From Bettongia penicillata ogilbyi (taxonomy: Eukaryota > Chordata > Mammalia > Diprotodontia > Potoroidae): DNA of 64,000 nt. The position numbers and the translations under genes are program-made. Below the pieces are notes generated by a model. That model saw only the letters and a list, made by a program, of their open reading frames with translations, was not told the origin of the DNA and made no database searches. Positions within the stretch are counted from its first letter, which is position 1, and each line of letters opens with the position of its first letter. The stretch is taken from positions 1,218,771 through 1,282,770 of the forward strand of contig JAJHZJ010000061.1 of assembly GCA_023548195.1 (NCBI GenBank), given 5' to 3'. Below, one piece after another: positions 21,536 through 32,224 of the stretch.

Positions 21536-22475
21536 TATTTACACAGAATTGGAGAGTTGGAAAGCATCTCGGAAGCCAATCTAACCCATATGTAAAAGGA
21601 TCCTCATTATCATCTACCCAACAAATGGTTGCCCAGCTTGTGGTGGAAGACTTCCAAGAAGAAATAACCCACCACCCTTTGAGGAAGCCCATTCCATTTT
21701 TGTATAGCTTAAAATGTTAACAAGTTTTGGGGTTTTTTTTTTACTTTTCTGACATTGAACCTAAATAAACTTCTTTGTAGCTTTCACCCATTGCCTCTGG
21801 TTCTGCTCTGTGGAACCAAATAGAACAAATACAATCCAACTCAATCAACATTTATTAAACACTTACAAAGTGCCTAGTGCTAGGGATACAATTAATAAAA
21901 AGTAAGACTGTCTGCCCTCAAGGAACTTACAGTCTAATGGGGGAAATAATGTGCAAATGGACGCAGGAGAGGGAGATGGAACCCCACCAGATCCAAAGTG
22001 CAGGGAGGAGAAAGATCAGATTTTGCTCTCTCAAATGCAGAAGGCATTTGGAGAAGTTTGGTGCCACACACCCCAGACTGCCAATCAGAGAAGAGAGGAG
22101 GCTTAGGAGGGTGGTGTCAGTAGAGCCTTGAGATAAGAGGTGATGAGGTTAAGCTGTGTCGACTCATCTTGTTTCTGGGAGCTGAAACCAGACAAAGCAA
22201 CAGATGCAAAATGAAGTGAGTGTAGTTCACCTTCCACGTGGCAGCCTTTCAAATAACTTGAAGACAGAAATTGTTTTCCCTGAGATTTCCCCAAGATAAA
22301 CATGATTATCTCTATCAATGATCCTTAGATGACATATATTGGAGACTTTTCACCATCCTGGTTGCCCTCCTCTGGACAATGTCCAGCTTTTCAAAGTCCT
22401 GCTTAAACCTTAGTACCAGGTACTAAGTACTTAATGCATAGTACTCCAGATAAGGTCTGATGACCTGGAAATTGT
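21536..22475 (-). repeat. CR1/L3 LINE 3' region, interrupted
   Basis: Read on the plus strand it shows the reversed CR1 end: AATTGGAGAGTTGGAAAGCA, then CATTGCCTCTGGTTCTGCTC, and after an interruption (21835-22135) CATCCTGGTTGCCCTCCTCT, GGACAATGTCCAGCTTTTCA and AGTACTCCAGATAAGGTCTG. This is the non-coding 3' part known from CR1 in birds and L3 in mammals. It is an old, inactive copy. Confidence 0.65.
21835..22135 (+). repeat. Ancient interspersed repeat inside the CR1/L3 copy
   Basis: AACATTTATTAAACACTTACAA, GTGCCTAGTGCTAGGGATAC and CAAGGAACTTACAGTCTAATGG match the family at 15955. It lies between two halves of one CR1/L3 tail, so it either inserted there or marks a rearrangement. Confidence 0.5.
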
Positions 22476-23495
22476 ATCTTTTTTATTTATTTACTTATTT
22501 GTTATCATAAAGCCAACTGGCATGTGCAGCAGGCTGAGAATGGTGGATGCCTGGAAAGGTTTTGAAGATGACCTTGGACATGGCCTAGGTAGGATCTTCC
22601 TAACTCTGTTTCCCAAATGTGCTATTTCCTTTCTGAAAAAGGAAATTCCCCACCTGATTACTCCTAATCCCTGCATTCAGCATCTAGTGACTTCATGATT
22701 GACTGTCAGATAATGGCTCATTCTTGGACTCAAACATAGCAAAGGAAACTCTTTCCTTCTATTAAGACATTTGATATTGTCCCTCTTTTTCTTTTATAGC
22801 AAATCTCTATAATCAAGAAGTGCTGTAAGTATAATATTAAGTCTATTAAATAATAAATGGAAATTGGAACATCTCTGAGTTACTATAATGGGATGCAAGA
22901 ATGAATAGCTTACAATTTAACCTATATTCTTGGCCAAATAAATAAATAACATAGATAGATAGCATCCTCCAAAGGAGGAAATGATTAGATCAAAGTAATA
23001 AGACAAACATGTAAGGTGATAGATGTCTAATTAAATAGGATAGGAAATTCTGAGGAAAAGCAACAGGATCAGACTGATTCCTCTAAGAATTATATACAGA
23101 TGGATATGATTGGCTTCTAGAATTTATCATGTTTTGGTAATAAGATCTCAAATTTGGATTTTTTGCACAAAAATTGTATAAATGTTAGTTAAATTATTTT
23201 TTCTTTATTAAAGTATCTGTTAAAGGGCAAATAAGTTCATTTTATGGTTGAACCCTCACATTGTAAAAGATTCTTATTCTAGGTACAGGATTTAGATAAA
23301 GACAGAAACAACAAATAGTATAAACTGAAATTCTATGAAGTTTCCAAAAAACAATGGAGAACAAATTTTAAGTGACTGTACTAATTTATATTGTCAGAAG
23401 TATCTGGGAACTTCTAGATCTGAACCAGAGAAGCAGAACGCCCTTTTTGAACTATCCCAAGAATAAAACCTATTGTCAAAGAGATAACTAGATGA
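22476..23495. other. Unassigned non-coding DNA
   Basis: No recognised repeat or gene. It contains AT-rich segments (22820-22960). At 23395-23475 there is wording that may be old LINE sequence, but I could not place it. Confidence 0.35.
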
Positions 23496-24180
23496 GAAAT
23501 ATGGGATTCAAAAAGTGATGTTTAAATGGACATTAAGAATGGATTACTGGGATACAAGGAAATTAAGAGTAATTATTTTATATAAATGAGGAGCAAGAGG
23601 AAGAATGGATACAGAGGAATTAGATAAGGAAGGAAGGCTAGTAGTTCTAGTAACCTACTTTCATTAGGAATGGGTTTAATAAAGAAATATATATATATAT
23701 ATATATATATTTAGAAGAGTACAAAAATCTTCTAAATTCAGAAGAAATAAAATGGCAGGGGCATAGGGAGCAGGGAGAGGACAAGGGAGGGATCTTTAGA
23801 GGAGAGAATGAGGGGATAGTGAAAAAGGGGATATAGAAGGGTGTTTAGATTTATGGGAATGGGAGAATAGGGGAAGGATCCTTGGAGCAGGGTAGGCAAG
23901 TAATAGGAGGGCAACGTAGTGGGTAGAAGTAAAGTAGAGGCAGGAGAAATAGGTAGCAAGAGATATGCACAAACATAAAAATGAAGATCAGGAGTAGAAT
24001 ATATTGGGAAAGAATATGCATACATATATATATACATATATATATTAACCTTCTGGGGTGGGAGTGAGGGAAAAAAGAACAAAATAAAAAAGTGCACAAC
24101 AGAGACCAAAAGAAAACTCACAAGTAAGCAAAGATGGACACTTCTCAACACTGTGTATTATTTATCATACAGGTTTTCTT
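23496..24180 (+). repeat. Old L1/HAL1 non-coding segment
   Basis: The purine-rich order (AATTCAGAAGAAATAAAATGG, GACAAGGGAGGGATCTTTAG, AATAGGAGGGCAACGTAGTG, GGGTGGGAGTGAGGGAAAAA, AAAACTCACAAGTAAGCAAA) matches, in reverse, two places in the minus-strand L1 at 42380-45810 (43750-43975 and 42560-42670). It therefore corresponds to post-ORF1 or 3' non-coding L1 sequence. The 137-codon minus-strand frame here is only the antisense of this purine-rich DNA. A (TA)n run lies at 23687-23710. Confidence 0.5.
23687..23710. repeat. (AT)n microsatellite
   Basis: Twelve AT units in a row. A second TA-rich patch is at 24019-24045. Confidence 0.9.
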
Positions 24181-24679
24181 GAAATAAAAATTTATTGTTA
24201 CCTATTTTGAATCCTCTTTTATGTTCTGCTATGCACATGCCATGCTTTTTTCTTACTTTGTATTTAAGTTCCAATATTTACATTTATGATATGTTTTTTG
24301 TTTCCTTTCTCTATTCTGTATTTGTGTTCCGGCCCTTTTATTGTATTTTAGACTCAAGGGCTCTTTTATTTGATTCAGTCCAACATTCATATCAACATTT
24401 TGGATCTTGTCTGGTTTGTCATGGTTTGGCACCATGCCCCAACTGCCTTTTTTCTCCACTCTATGACCCCCCTTTCCTATTGATGTATTCTTCCCAGGAC
24501 CTCCATTTTGAGGAATGATCCAGATCAGCCATCTTTCATTCTCCAGACTTAGCCACCGTGCCTCATCTTCCTTCTCTCTCTACTCCTATAATATCATTGT
24601 TGAGTTCTTCCTGGAACTTCCATTTTAAATAAGGACTGGATCTTAGACCAATCAGTTCTTATTCTCTAGACTTTCACAA
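24181..24679. other. Unassigned non-coding DNA
   Basis: T-rich, with an internal echo: CCCAGGACCTCCATTTTGAG (24494) resembles CTGGAACTTCCATTTTAAAT (24611), about 117 bases apart, as if duplicated long ago. No gene is recognised. Confidence 0.35.
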
Positions 24680-24795
24680 CAGTTTCTTCTTCTAAAGTTC
24701 CTTGAGGGTAAGGACGTTTTTTTGTTTTTATTTGTAGGTATTTTTATTATGTGCCTAACACACAATCAGCACTTAATAAAATGCTTATCAACTTC
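24680..24795 (+). repeat. L2 LINE 3' end
   Basis: GTTCCTTGAGGGTAAGGACG, then TGCCTAACACACAATCAGCA with CTTAATAAAATGC. Diverged but in the correct order. Confidence 0.55.
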
Positions 24796-24969
24796 ACTTG
24801 TTAACTATTTCTCCTATCTTTGTGTCATCTTCAAATTTGATGAATTTACCATCCATGCCTTTATCCAAGTTATTGATAAAAATGTCAAACAACACAGAGC
24901 CAAGCTCAGATCCCAAGGCTACTCTACTATAGACCTAAAGTCATGTCAACATTTAACCATTAACAGTTA

Positions 24970-26255
24970 CTATTTTTTTATTTTACTTAATAATTTATTT
25001 TCCCCCCAATTACATTAAAAAACAGTTTTTGACATTTATTTCTTTTAAAAAAAATTGTGAGTTTTGAATTCTCTCCATAATTTCGATAGTAATCTGATGT
25101 AGATATATACATGCACAATCATGTAAAACATATTTGTGTTAGTCATTTTGTAGAAGAAAACTCAAAAGGAAGGAAGGAAGGAAGGAAGGAAGGAAGGAAG
25201 GAAGGAAGGAAGGAAGGAAGGAAGGAAGGAAGGAAGGAAGGAAGAAAGGAAGGAAGGAAGGAAGGAAGGAAGGAAGGAAGGAAGGAAGGAAGGAAGGAAG
25301 GAAGGAAGGAAGGAAGGAAGGAAGGAAGGAAGGAGAGAAATGAAAAAGAATATGATTTGGTCTATATTTGGATTCCATCAGTTCTTTCTCTGGAGGTGAA
25401 TAGCATTTTTCATCATGAATTTTTTGAGATTGTCTGTAATGCTGAGAATAGCTAAGTCATTCACAATTTTTCATTGTACAATATTGCTATTACTGTATTC
25501 AACATTCTCCTGGTTTTTCTTACTTCATTCTGCATTCATTCATCTAAGTCTTTTCAGATTTTTCTGAAATTTTCCTGCTCATAATTTTTTACAGCACAAC
25601 AATATTCATTGTAACCATATACTTCACTTTTGTTCAGCCTTTCCCCAGTTGGTGGACATCCTCTCAATTTTCAATTCTTAGCTACTACAAAAAGATCTGT
25701 TATTAATACCCTTCTACAAATAAGTTTTTTTTCTCTTTTAAAAAAGTCTTTTTGGGATACAGACCCAGTGGTAGTATTGCTAGATCAAAGGTTATGCAGT
25801 TTTATAGCTCTTGGGCATAGTTCCAAATTGTTCTCCAGAATGATTAGATCAGTTCCCAACTCCACCAATAATGCATTAGTGTTCCAGGTTTCCCATATCC
25901 TCTCCACTAGTTATCATTTTCCTTTTCTGTCATATTGCTCAACCTGATAGGTGTGAGGTAGTACCTCAAAGTTATTTTATTTTACATTTCTCTAATCAAG
26001 AATGACTTAGAGCATTTGTTCCTATGACTGTAGATAGCAACTGATTTCTTTGTATGAAAGCTTCCTGTTCACATCCTTTGACCATTTATCAATTGGGAAA
26101 TGATTTGTATTCTTATAAGTTTGACTCAGTTTTCTATATATTTGAGAAATGAGGCCTTTATCAGAGATATTTGCTGCAAGATTTTTTCCCCCAGTTTTCT
26201 GCTTTCCTTCTAATTTTGATTGTATTGGTTTTGTTTGTGTAAAACCTTTTTAAGA
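24970..26255 (-). repeat. L1 LINE, ORF2 C-terminal part and 3' UTR (5'-truncated)
   Basis: Read on the minus strand it starts in ORF2 (AGGTTTTACACAAACAAAAC) and passes CAATTGATAAATGGTCAAAG, AATGCTCTAAGTCATTCTTG and CCAAATTGTTCTCC-reversed wording. It goes through the 3' UTR and ends in a T/A-rich tail near 24970. The frame is broken many times. A long AAGG microsatellite (25167-25333) lies in the 3' UTR. It lies next to a plus-strand L1 with overlapping content, forming an inverted pair. Confidence 0.75.
25167..25333. repeat. (AAGG)n microsatellite, about 165 bp
   Basis: About 41 AAGG units with a single AAGA interruption at 25243-25247. Because the period is 4, all three frames stay open and give KEGR-type or, reversed, FLPS-type peptides. 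Such arrays are length-unstable. Confidence 0.97.
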
Positions 26256-26508
26256 AAAATATATAAAGGAAGGAGTTTAAGCAGCACTAGAATTTAAGCT
26301 ATATTATAAGGCAGTGATTATCAGAACTATCTGGTACTGGCTAAGAAATAAAAAAGTGGATCAGTGGAACAGAGTAGATATACATTATACACTAATAAAT
26401 GAGTAATAGTAACCTTGTATTTGATAAATGTAAGTATTTTAGCTTTGGGAATAAAAATACACTAGTTGGCAAAAATTGAAAGTAGTGTGGCAGAAATTGG
26501 GTAAACAT

Positions 26509-26997
26509 TGTCAACCAAGTGAAACCCTTTGCCTCAAAATGCAGAGGAGTCCAAGGTGTGTTGAAAGCAGAAAAGTTTTGTTAGGAGGAAAATCAGATGG
26601 TACCACCACCACCACCATCACCCCTGTACAAGGTACAAAGAAACCCACAGGCCAGGAGAAGCAGGGGAGATTTATGTGTGAAAACCATAAAGGGGAGGTT
26701 AGGAAGGGGTTGGGGAAAAGAATGGACAGTCTTTCCCAGGAACAGGTGGACAGAGAAGCAGGATATTTTGCAAGAACAGTTGACTGCAAGGCTAGTTTGG
26801 GACAGTTGGGAGTGGAGTGCACAGCTCAGCAAGTTCAGCCAGCAAACACCAACAAAGGTATCTGGCCAGGCTTTGGCTCATTGCAGGCTCTTGATTGGCT
26901 CCTTTCAGCAAACAGACTTGCTCTATTATGTCCAGTGCCTCTCCCTGGCAAGTTAACTCATAGAAACCAAATATATTAATTCAGGGGCACTTCCACA
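26509..26997. mobile_element. Solo LTR inside L1 ORF2, 4-bp ACAT duplication
   Basis: A 489-bp block begins TGTCAACC and ends CTTCCACA (TG...CA). It is flanked by exact ACAT on both sides (26505-26508, 26998-27001). Removing it and one ACAT restores the L1 order (GGCAGAAATTGGGTAAACAT continuing CAGTATCTTACAC). An ATTGG word at 26892-26896 reads CCAAT on the minus strand, so the LTR may point to the minus strand. Its sequence is unlike LTR family A. The 167-codon frame crossing it (26476-26979) is chance. Confidence 0.7.
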
Positions 26998-27001
26998 ACA
27001 T

Positions 27002-27960
27002 CAGTATCTTACACTATTTATCAAGATTAGATCAAAATGGACACATGATCTAGGTATAAAGGGAGATATCATGAGAAACCTGGAAGAACACAGAACACAT
27101 CACCTATCAGACATATGGATTAGAGAACATTTTATAAACAAACAAGAGACAGAAAGCATTGTGAGGGGCAAAATGAATAATTTTGATTACATTAAATTTA
27201 AAAAAGTTTGTACAAATAAAATCAGTGTAGCCAAGATTAAAAGGAAAGTAGAAAATTAAGGGGAAATTTTTATAGATAGTTTCTCATATAAAGGTATCAT
27301 ATCTCAAATATATAGAGAACTTTATCAAATTTCTAAGAATATAAGTTGTTCCACAATTGATAAATGGTCAAAGGATATGAATAAGTAGTTTTCTAATGAA
27401 GAAATCAAAACTACACATAGATGTAAAAATGCTCTAAATTACTGTTGATTAGAGAAATGCAAATTAAAACAACTTTGAGATATCTCACACCTGTCAGATT
27501 GGCTAAAATGATTGAAGGGAATAGTGACAACTCTTGGAGGGAATCTGGAAAAATTGGGACTCTAATTCATCATTGGTGGAACTGTGAGTTGATCCAACCA
27601 TTTTGGAGAACAATCTGGAATTATGCCCGAAGAATTATAAAACTGCGTATATCTTTCCATATAGTAATATTATTATTGGATCCATTTCCCAAGATGATCG
27701 AGGAAAAGGAAAAGAACTTATATGATCTAAAATATTTATTGAAACTCTCTTTGGAGTGGCAAAGAGCTGGACATGGAAGGGATTGCCCATCAATTGGGGA
27801 GTGGCTAAATAAGTTGTAGTATTTGATTGTGATGGAATATTACTGTTCAGTAAGAAATAATGAGCTGATTGATTTTAGAGAAACATGGAAAAACTTGCAT
27901 GAAATAACAAAAAGGGAAGCAAGTGCAACCAAGAGAACATTGTATATAGGAACAGTAATA
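27002..27960 (+). pseudogene. L1 ORF2 C-terminal remnant
   Basis: L1 ORF2 encodes the endonuclease and reverse transcriptase that copy the element into the genome; here only the part after the polymerase remains. The open piece 27445-27819 reads [25 protein letters not shown], and [17 protein letters not shown]. This corresponds closely to the C-terminal segment of placental L1 ORF2, including the conserved GTLxHxWWxC block. A second open piece upstream (27071-27259) carries FKKVCTNKISVAKIKRK. Stops (for example TAG in AAGTAGTTTTC near 27386) separate the pieces. The copy is 5'-truncated, interrupted by the LTR at 26509, and not functional. Confidence 0.82.
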
Positions 27961-28232
27961 TTGTATGAAGAATAATAGTGAACAACCCAGTTATTCTGAG
28001 TACTATAAATGCTCAACTCAACTATAAAGGATCTATAAAGGAAGATGCTTCCAAAGAAGCACTTCCAAAGAAAGAACTGATAAGTAGAAATACACACAGC
28101 ATGGTTTTACATACATTTATAAATCTGCACTAAATGGTGGCCGTCATAAGTGTGGGGTAGAGAGGGAGAGAGGGAAGCAGTTCAGAACTTAAAATGTAAC
28201 AAAATAAATAAATAGAATTTAATTTAAAAAAT

Positions 28233-28492
28233 TGAATATTATCTAAATTATCCATTTTACATTTTGTAATGCTCTCTATCTCTTATTTGGTCTTAAATTC
28301 TACCGTTATCTATAGATCTGACAGGTAAACTATTCCATGCTCCCTCAATTTGCTTATCGTATCACCCATTATGTCTAAATCATGTACCCATTTTGACCTT
28401 ATCTTGGTATCCGGTGTGAGCTGTTGGTCTATACCTAGTTCCTGCCCTATTGCTTATCATGTTTCCCAGCAATCTTTAACATCTACTGTTTA
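28233..28492 (-). repeat. L1 LINE fragment
   Basis: On the plus strand it shows reversed L1 wording: ATCATGTACCCATTTTGACC, TTATCTTGGTATCCGGTGTG, AGCTGTTGGTCTATACCTAG, TCATGTTTCCCAGCAATC. It is a separate, older copy abutting the plus-strand L1. Confidence 0.6.
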
Positions 28493-28494
28493 AA

Positions 28495-29025
28495 TCCAAC
28501 CATCCAACTAGGTTTGAATCCATCTAGCTGTATTTTAATTATCTTATACATATCTCTCCTTCTCCATAATTATAGTATGAGAAACTTTATCAAGAGCTTT
28601 GCTAAAATCTTGGTAAGCTTTATCCACAGTATTTCACTCATTTATTAGTTTAGTAATTCTGTCAAAAAAAGGAAAAGAAGTTAATCTGGTATGACCAAAA
28701 CCATATTGGCTTCTGTAATCACCCATTTAAATCTCTTTTTACATATTCACAAACCAAGTTTTTCATGATCCGTTCCAGAACTTTGCTAGAAATCAAAGTC
28801 AAGGTCACTGACCTATAATTTGAAGACTGGTCTCTTTCCTTTATTGAATATTGGAGCATTTACCCTTCCTCCAGTCTTGTGGTACTTCTTTCATTTTCCA
28901 TGATCATTCACATATTAACATATTCATTCACTTTTTCAAGAATCAGATCTATTTCTTTCAAATCCTCAGGATACAGTTCATCTGAGCAAAGTGACTTGAA
29001 TTCAAGGGCAGTTAATAAATCTTAC
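28495..29025 (-). pseudogene. CR1/L3 LINE reverse-transcriptase fragment
   Basis: Read on the minus strand, codons match the central CR1 reverse transcriptase. They include a stretch like YRSVTLTLISSKVLERIMKN (CR1: YRPVSLTSIPGKILE), then a block for NLISF-type residues, then sequence corresponding to the YLDFSKAFDKVSH motif, decayed to QDFSKALDKVSH. CR1/L3 LINEs are non-L1 retrotransposons that died out early in mammals. Stops and shifts are frequent, so the fragment is a fossil. The recognisable region begins near 29025 and ends near 28495. I cannot tell which CR1 subfamily it is. Confidence 0.65.
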
Positions 29026-29158
29026 TATCTCCTTACTTATCTTGGATTATTCCCTGTTAGTCATTGTATCTTGAAATTTCCAGTGTAAAGGTCATTCTCT
29101 TGCAAAGAAAACAGAAATGAAATAAAAATTGAGCAACTCTGCTTTCTCTCTAGTTAGT

Positions 29159-29500
29159 AGACATCTAGTGGCACAGTGGATTAAGTGTAGAGTTTTGGCT
29201 TCAGAAAGACCTGAGTCCTAATCCTACCTCAGAAATTTACTAGCTATGTGACCTCAGCAAGGGTAGTTTGCTTCATTTGGTCTCCACTGGATACTGAGTC
29301 TTTAACCTCCTTGATAATTAAGTTCAGTAATACTGGCTTCCCTGCTAGTAACCTCTATCTACTTCAGTTTTCTTATCTGTAAAATAGGTACAATAATAGC
29401 ACCTACCTCACAGGGTTGTTGTGAGAATCGAATGAGTTAAGATGGAAAGTACTTTGCAAACCTTCAAATGCTATATAAATGCTAGCTATTATTATCTTTC
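29159..29500 (+). repeat. CORE-SINE, MIR/Ther-1 type, with ~110-bp insertion
   Basis: Head and CORE (AGTGGCACAGTGGATTAAG, AGACCTGAGTCCTAATCC, CTATGTGACCTCAGCAAG) are followed by about 110 unrelated bases (29262-29362). The 3' part resumes as CAGTTTTCTTATCTGTAAAA and CAGGGTTGTTGTGAGAATCG, ending AAATGCTAGCTATTATTAT. Confidence 0.65.
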
Positions 29501-29889
29501 CATCTATTGCAAACAAAGGTTCTATGCTTTTGATCTTCCTTTTTTCTCCCAAAATAGCTTAAAAAAAAAATCTTTCCTCTCCCCGTGTCTTCAAAAAGTA
29601 AGAAATCAGCCAAATGATATTCCTTTTACAAAGCCTTACTAAAAGTACATCCTTTTGTCAAAATCCAGGCTGTCCTGAAAGTGTTTGAGGTATATAAATC
29701 CTATTTTGCTGTTCACCTTCTTTCCTATTCCCAACCCTCCCAAACCTTCCTTCCCTCTCAGTGATTAAAATGTCATTTAAAAATTAGTCATAAAAGAATA
29801 CTGTATAAATTTCTTCACCATCGTAATGCAAACTTTTCAAATCCTTCTATGTCATAAATGAGATATTAGGTTCCCATAATAAAATTTTA

Positions 29890-30180
29890 ATAACAGATAT
29901 CATTTACATATCATTCTTTTAGGTTTCAAAGCACTTTACGAATATTTTCTCCTTTTATCCTTACAACAACCCTGGGAATGAGGGTATTGTTGTTCAGTTA
30001 TCCTTCCTTGTCAAAGAGTGGGTTGTCATTTTGTTCTCCTGTGTAATAAGGCAAACAGAGGTTAAGTGACTTGCCCAGGGTCACCCAGCCACTAAATAAG
30101 TGTCTGAGGCCAGATTTTAACTCAGTTCGTCCACGCTTCAGATTCAGCACTCTATCCACTGAGCCATCTAGCTGCCTCCA
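29890..30180 (-). repeat. CORE-SINE, MIR/Ther-1 type
   Basis: Minus strand: GGAGGCAGCTAGATGGCTCA, GTGGATAGAGTGCTGAATCT, GGGTGACCCTGGGCAAGTCA, then the L2-like 3' part with GGGTTGTTGTAAGG. Nearly complete. Confidence 0.75.
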
Positions 30181-30279
30181 GGAAGGAGATAAGGAAACCA
30201 AGATAGACAGCAGTTAAGTGACTTGCCCAGTATAAATAGGGCCTTCCCATTTTTATCTGTGGAGTTAAACAAGGTCATT

Positions 30280-30360
30280 TATTTTTATTCCCATTTTTCA
30301 GATGAACTAAGACACACAGAACTACCTTGTCAAGATCACACAGCTAACCAAAAAGTCACT
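30280..30360 (-). repeat. CORE-SINE fragment
   Basis: CCATTTTTCAGATGAACTAA and CAAGATCACACAGCTAAC fit the reversed CORE region. Short and diverged. Confidence 0.5.
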
Positions 30361-31304
30361 AAGGAACTCAATGCTCAAAAGGTCTAAGGGACAATCTAAT
30401 TTTATCTTAGTAAAATTTCAGGTACAAAGTCGGTCTGGGCTTTAGACAATCCTTCTAGGAAATCCTTAGCTCCATGGTACGGTAGAAGAATGATACATCA
30501 GAGAAAATATAAGAAAGAGGACTAGCTCTGGGTAGGTGGAATAAATGGCTATCAAATGATAGGGTTGGAGGGTTACATAATGCCACATCTATCCCCAAAG
30601 ACTCCTAATATATTACACTGTAATGGGCTTCTCAAGAGAGGCATTACTAAAATGGAATTAACTTATCCTCTTGGTAGATAGAGTACTGGGGGTAAGAATG
30701 AGTGTCTCTAAACTTCATTCTCTCACTAATGTATTACAAGCAGATTGGTTCATCATGTAAAGTCAAACTGGTCATCCCTCAAAGGGATAGATTTCTGTAC
30801 GGATTGGGAAAAAGAGGTTGGAAGTGACAATCCATGGGAGAGGCTTGTGGGAGACCACACAGCCAACAATTAACTTTGCCAACTTAACCAACTGAACCAT
30901 ACCTAGGTTTAGACTTGGCAGGGAATTAAATGAAAGTAAAAATCACTATTTTATCACTATATTATAGTTTTGTTTATACAGAAGTAACAATGACATCAGA
31001 GCAGAGTATTGTTAGCTTAGTATCTAGGGAGCATTTTAGTGACTGAGTTAAGTCTTCACCTTATTGATCATTTCTTTACTCAACTACATTTAACAAACGT
31101 ATTAAACCTCTATCTGCTAGGTCAGCCTCTTGGAAAAGAATAGACAATTATGTCTGTACCCAAGATGTTTACAGTCTAATAGATATGATAAGTAAATGCA
31201 ATTGACTTTGCCAGAATACATAACTTCAGTATTGTGGGTATTCTTTTCAATGCACATTTTGGTCTCTTTATATCAACTTTTTCTGTGTACTGATGGATGA
31301 CTGA
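30361..31304. other. Unassigned non-coding DNA
   Basis: No gene or repeat recognised. A possible trace of the ancient repeat is at 31075-31190 (TTTAACAAACGTATTAAACC, GTTTACAGTCTAATAGATATG). Confidence 0.35.
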
Positions 31305-31440
31305 TGCATGTCATCTCCCCCATTATGTTATAAGCTCCTTGAGGGAAGGGATTGTCTTTTGTCTATTTTTGTATCCCCAGAAATTAGCACAGTGCCAAGT
31401 ACATAGTAGGTGTAAAAAATACTGCTTGAATGATTGATTG
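31305..31440 (+). repeat. L2 LINE 3' end
   Basis: TCTCCCCCATTATGTTATAA, GCTCCTTGAGGGAAGGGATT, GTATCCCCAGAAATTAGCAC and ACATAGTAGGTG in order. Confidence 0.75.
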
Positions 31441-31605
31441 ACAAATGCTAACCACAAGTAGAATGGGCTGCCTGTGCACTTTTCATTGGAAGTCTTCAGG
31501 CCAAGACTGAATGGCCATCAGGCAGCAAAGGGAATGCTTTCTTAGGTAATGAGCAATGAGGTCCCTTCCAACTCTGAAATTCTGTGACTTTGTGACTGTT
31601 GAATG
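31441..31605 (+). repeat. CR1/L3 LINE 3' end
   Basis: AGAATGGGCTGCCTGTGCAC, GAAGTCTTCAGGCCAAGACT, then GAGGTCCCTTCCAACTCTGA and AATTCTGTGACT. This is the classic CR1/L3 terminal wording. Confidence 0.7.
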
Positions 31606-32220
31606 GCAAACAGTTTCAAATCTTGGATAATAATAAACTGGGTCATCAGTGGATTCTCACACTGTCTTCCAGTCCTAGACATTTGGGTTAGCTCCTGTAT
31701 CATGCCTTAACAACCGCTGAAAAAGTTGATTGATTGACTTAGGGATCACAGTATGCAGATATATCCTAAACAATCCTTAACATTCATTAAAGACACCCAA
31801 CTGGATTTATAAGACAAAGAGAAAAACTTTCAGCCTCAAGGAGTGAACCTATAGTTCCCTAGGTTATGACTTAATTAACCCAATACCAAATGAAAGATTG
31901 TAAATAAAAAGGGACAAACTCAACAGAGGGTTACAATTAAATGGAGAGTAAAATGCAAATGGAAGAATCCAATGCCTACCATTCACGACATTTCATGCAA
32001 CAATAGAAGCTCTGTAAGCAAGAACTCCTGGTCAGAGTGAAGAACCATTGTATAGCCACCATTGCAGAGAAAATCACACCAAAACTATATTGAATGTTCA
32101 GGAATACAGAGGGAAAGAGATTGACTCCCCATTCTCATTCCAAATAGCCTTGGTCTCTCTGGGGTTTAAAATAAAATTAAGAACCAAAAATCTGGAACAA
32201 TTATTTCACATCTCATCCAA
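31606..32220. other. Unassigned non-coding DNA
   Basis: No recognised repeat or gene. Confidence 0.35.
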
Positions 32221-32224
32221 CTAT

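Larger units (their letters stand above)
26256..28232 (+). repeat. L1 LINE 3' part, interrupted by a solo LTR
   Basis: L1 ORF2 sequence from GCTATATTATAAGGCAGTGATTATC (26298 on) through GGCAGAAATTGGGTAA, then after the LTR from CAGTATCTTACACTATTTAT (27001) to the 3' UTR and a tail AAATAAATAAATAG near 28215. The left end is 5'-truncated. It carries the decayed ORF2 C-terminus described separately. Confidence 0.82.

Noticed and set aside
23738..24151. 137-codon minus-strand frame with leucine/proline/serine-rich translation
   Set aside because: It is the antisense of purine-rich L1 non-coding sequence; the composition explains the lack of stops.
25111..25455. 114-codon plus-strand frame with KEGR repeats, and its antisense with FLPS repeats
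   Set aside because: It is a pure by-product of the (AAGG)n array, which keeps every frame open; the flanking codons show no protein signal.
26476..26979. 167-codon plus-strand frame and overlapping frames on both strands
   Set aside because: It crosses the junction between L1 ORF2 and the inserted solo LTR, so it cannot be an inherited protein.
24970..28232. Single L1 inverted by twin priming
   Set aside because: The two arms contain the same L1 segment in opposite orientations; twin priming would give adjacent, non-overlapping segments.
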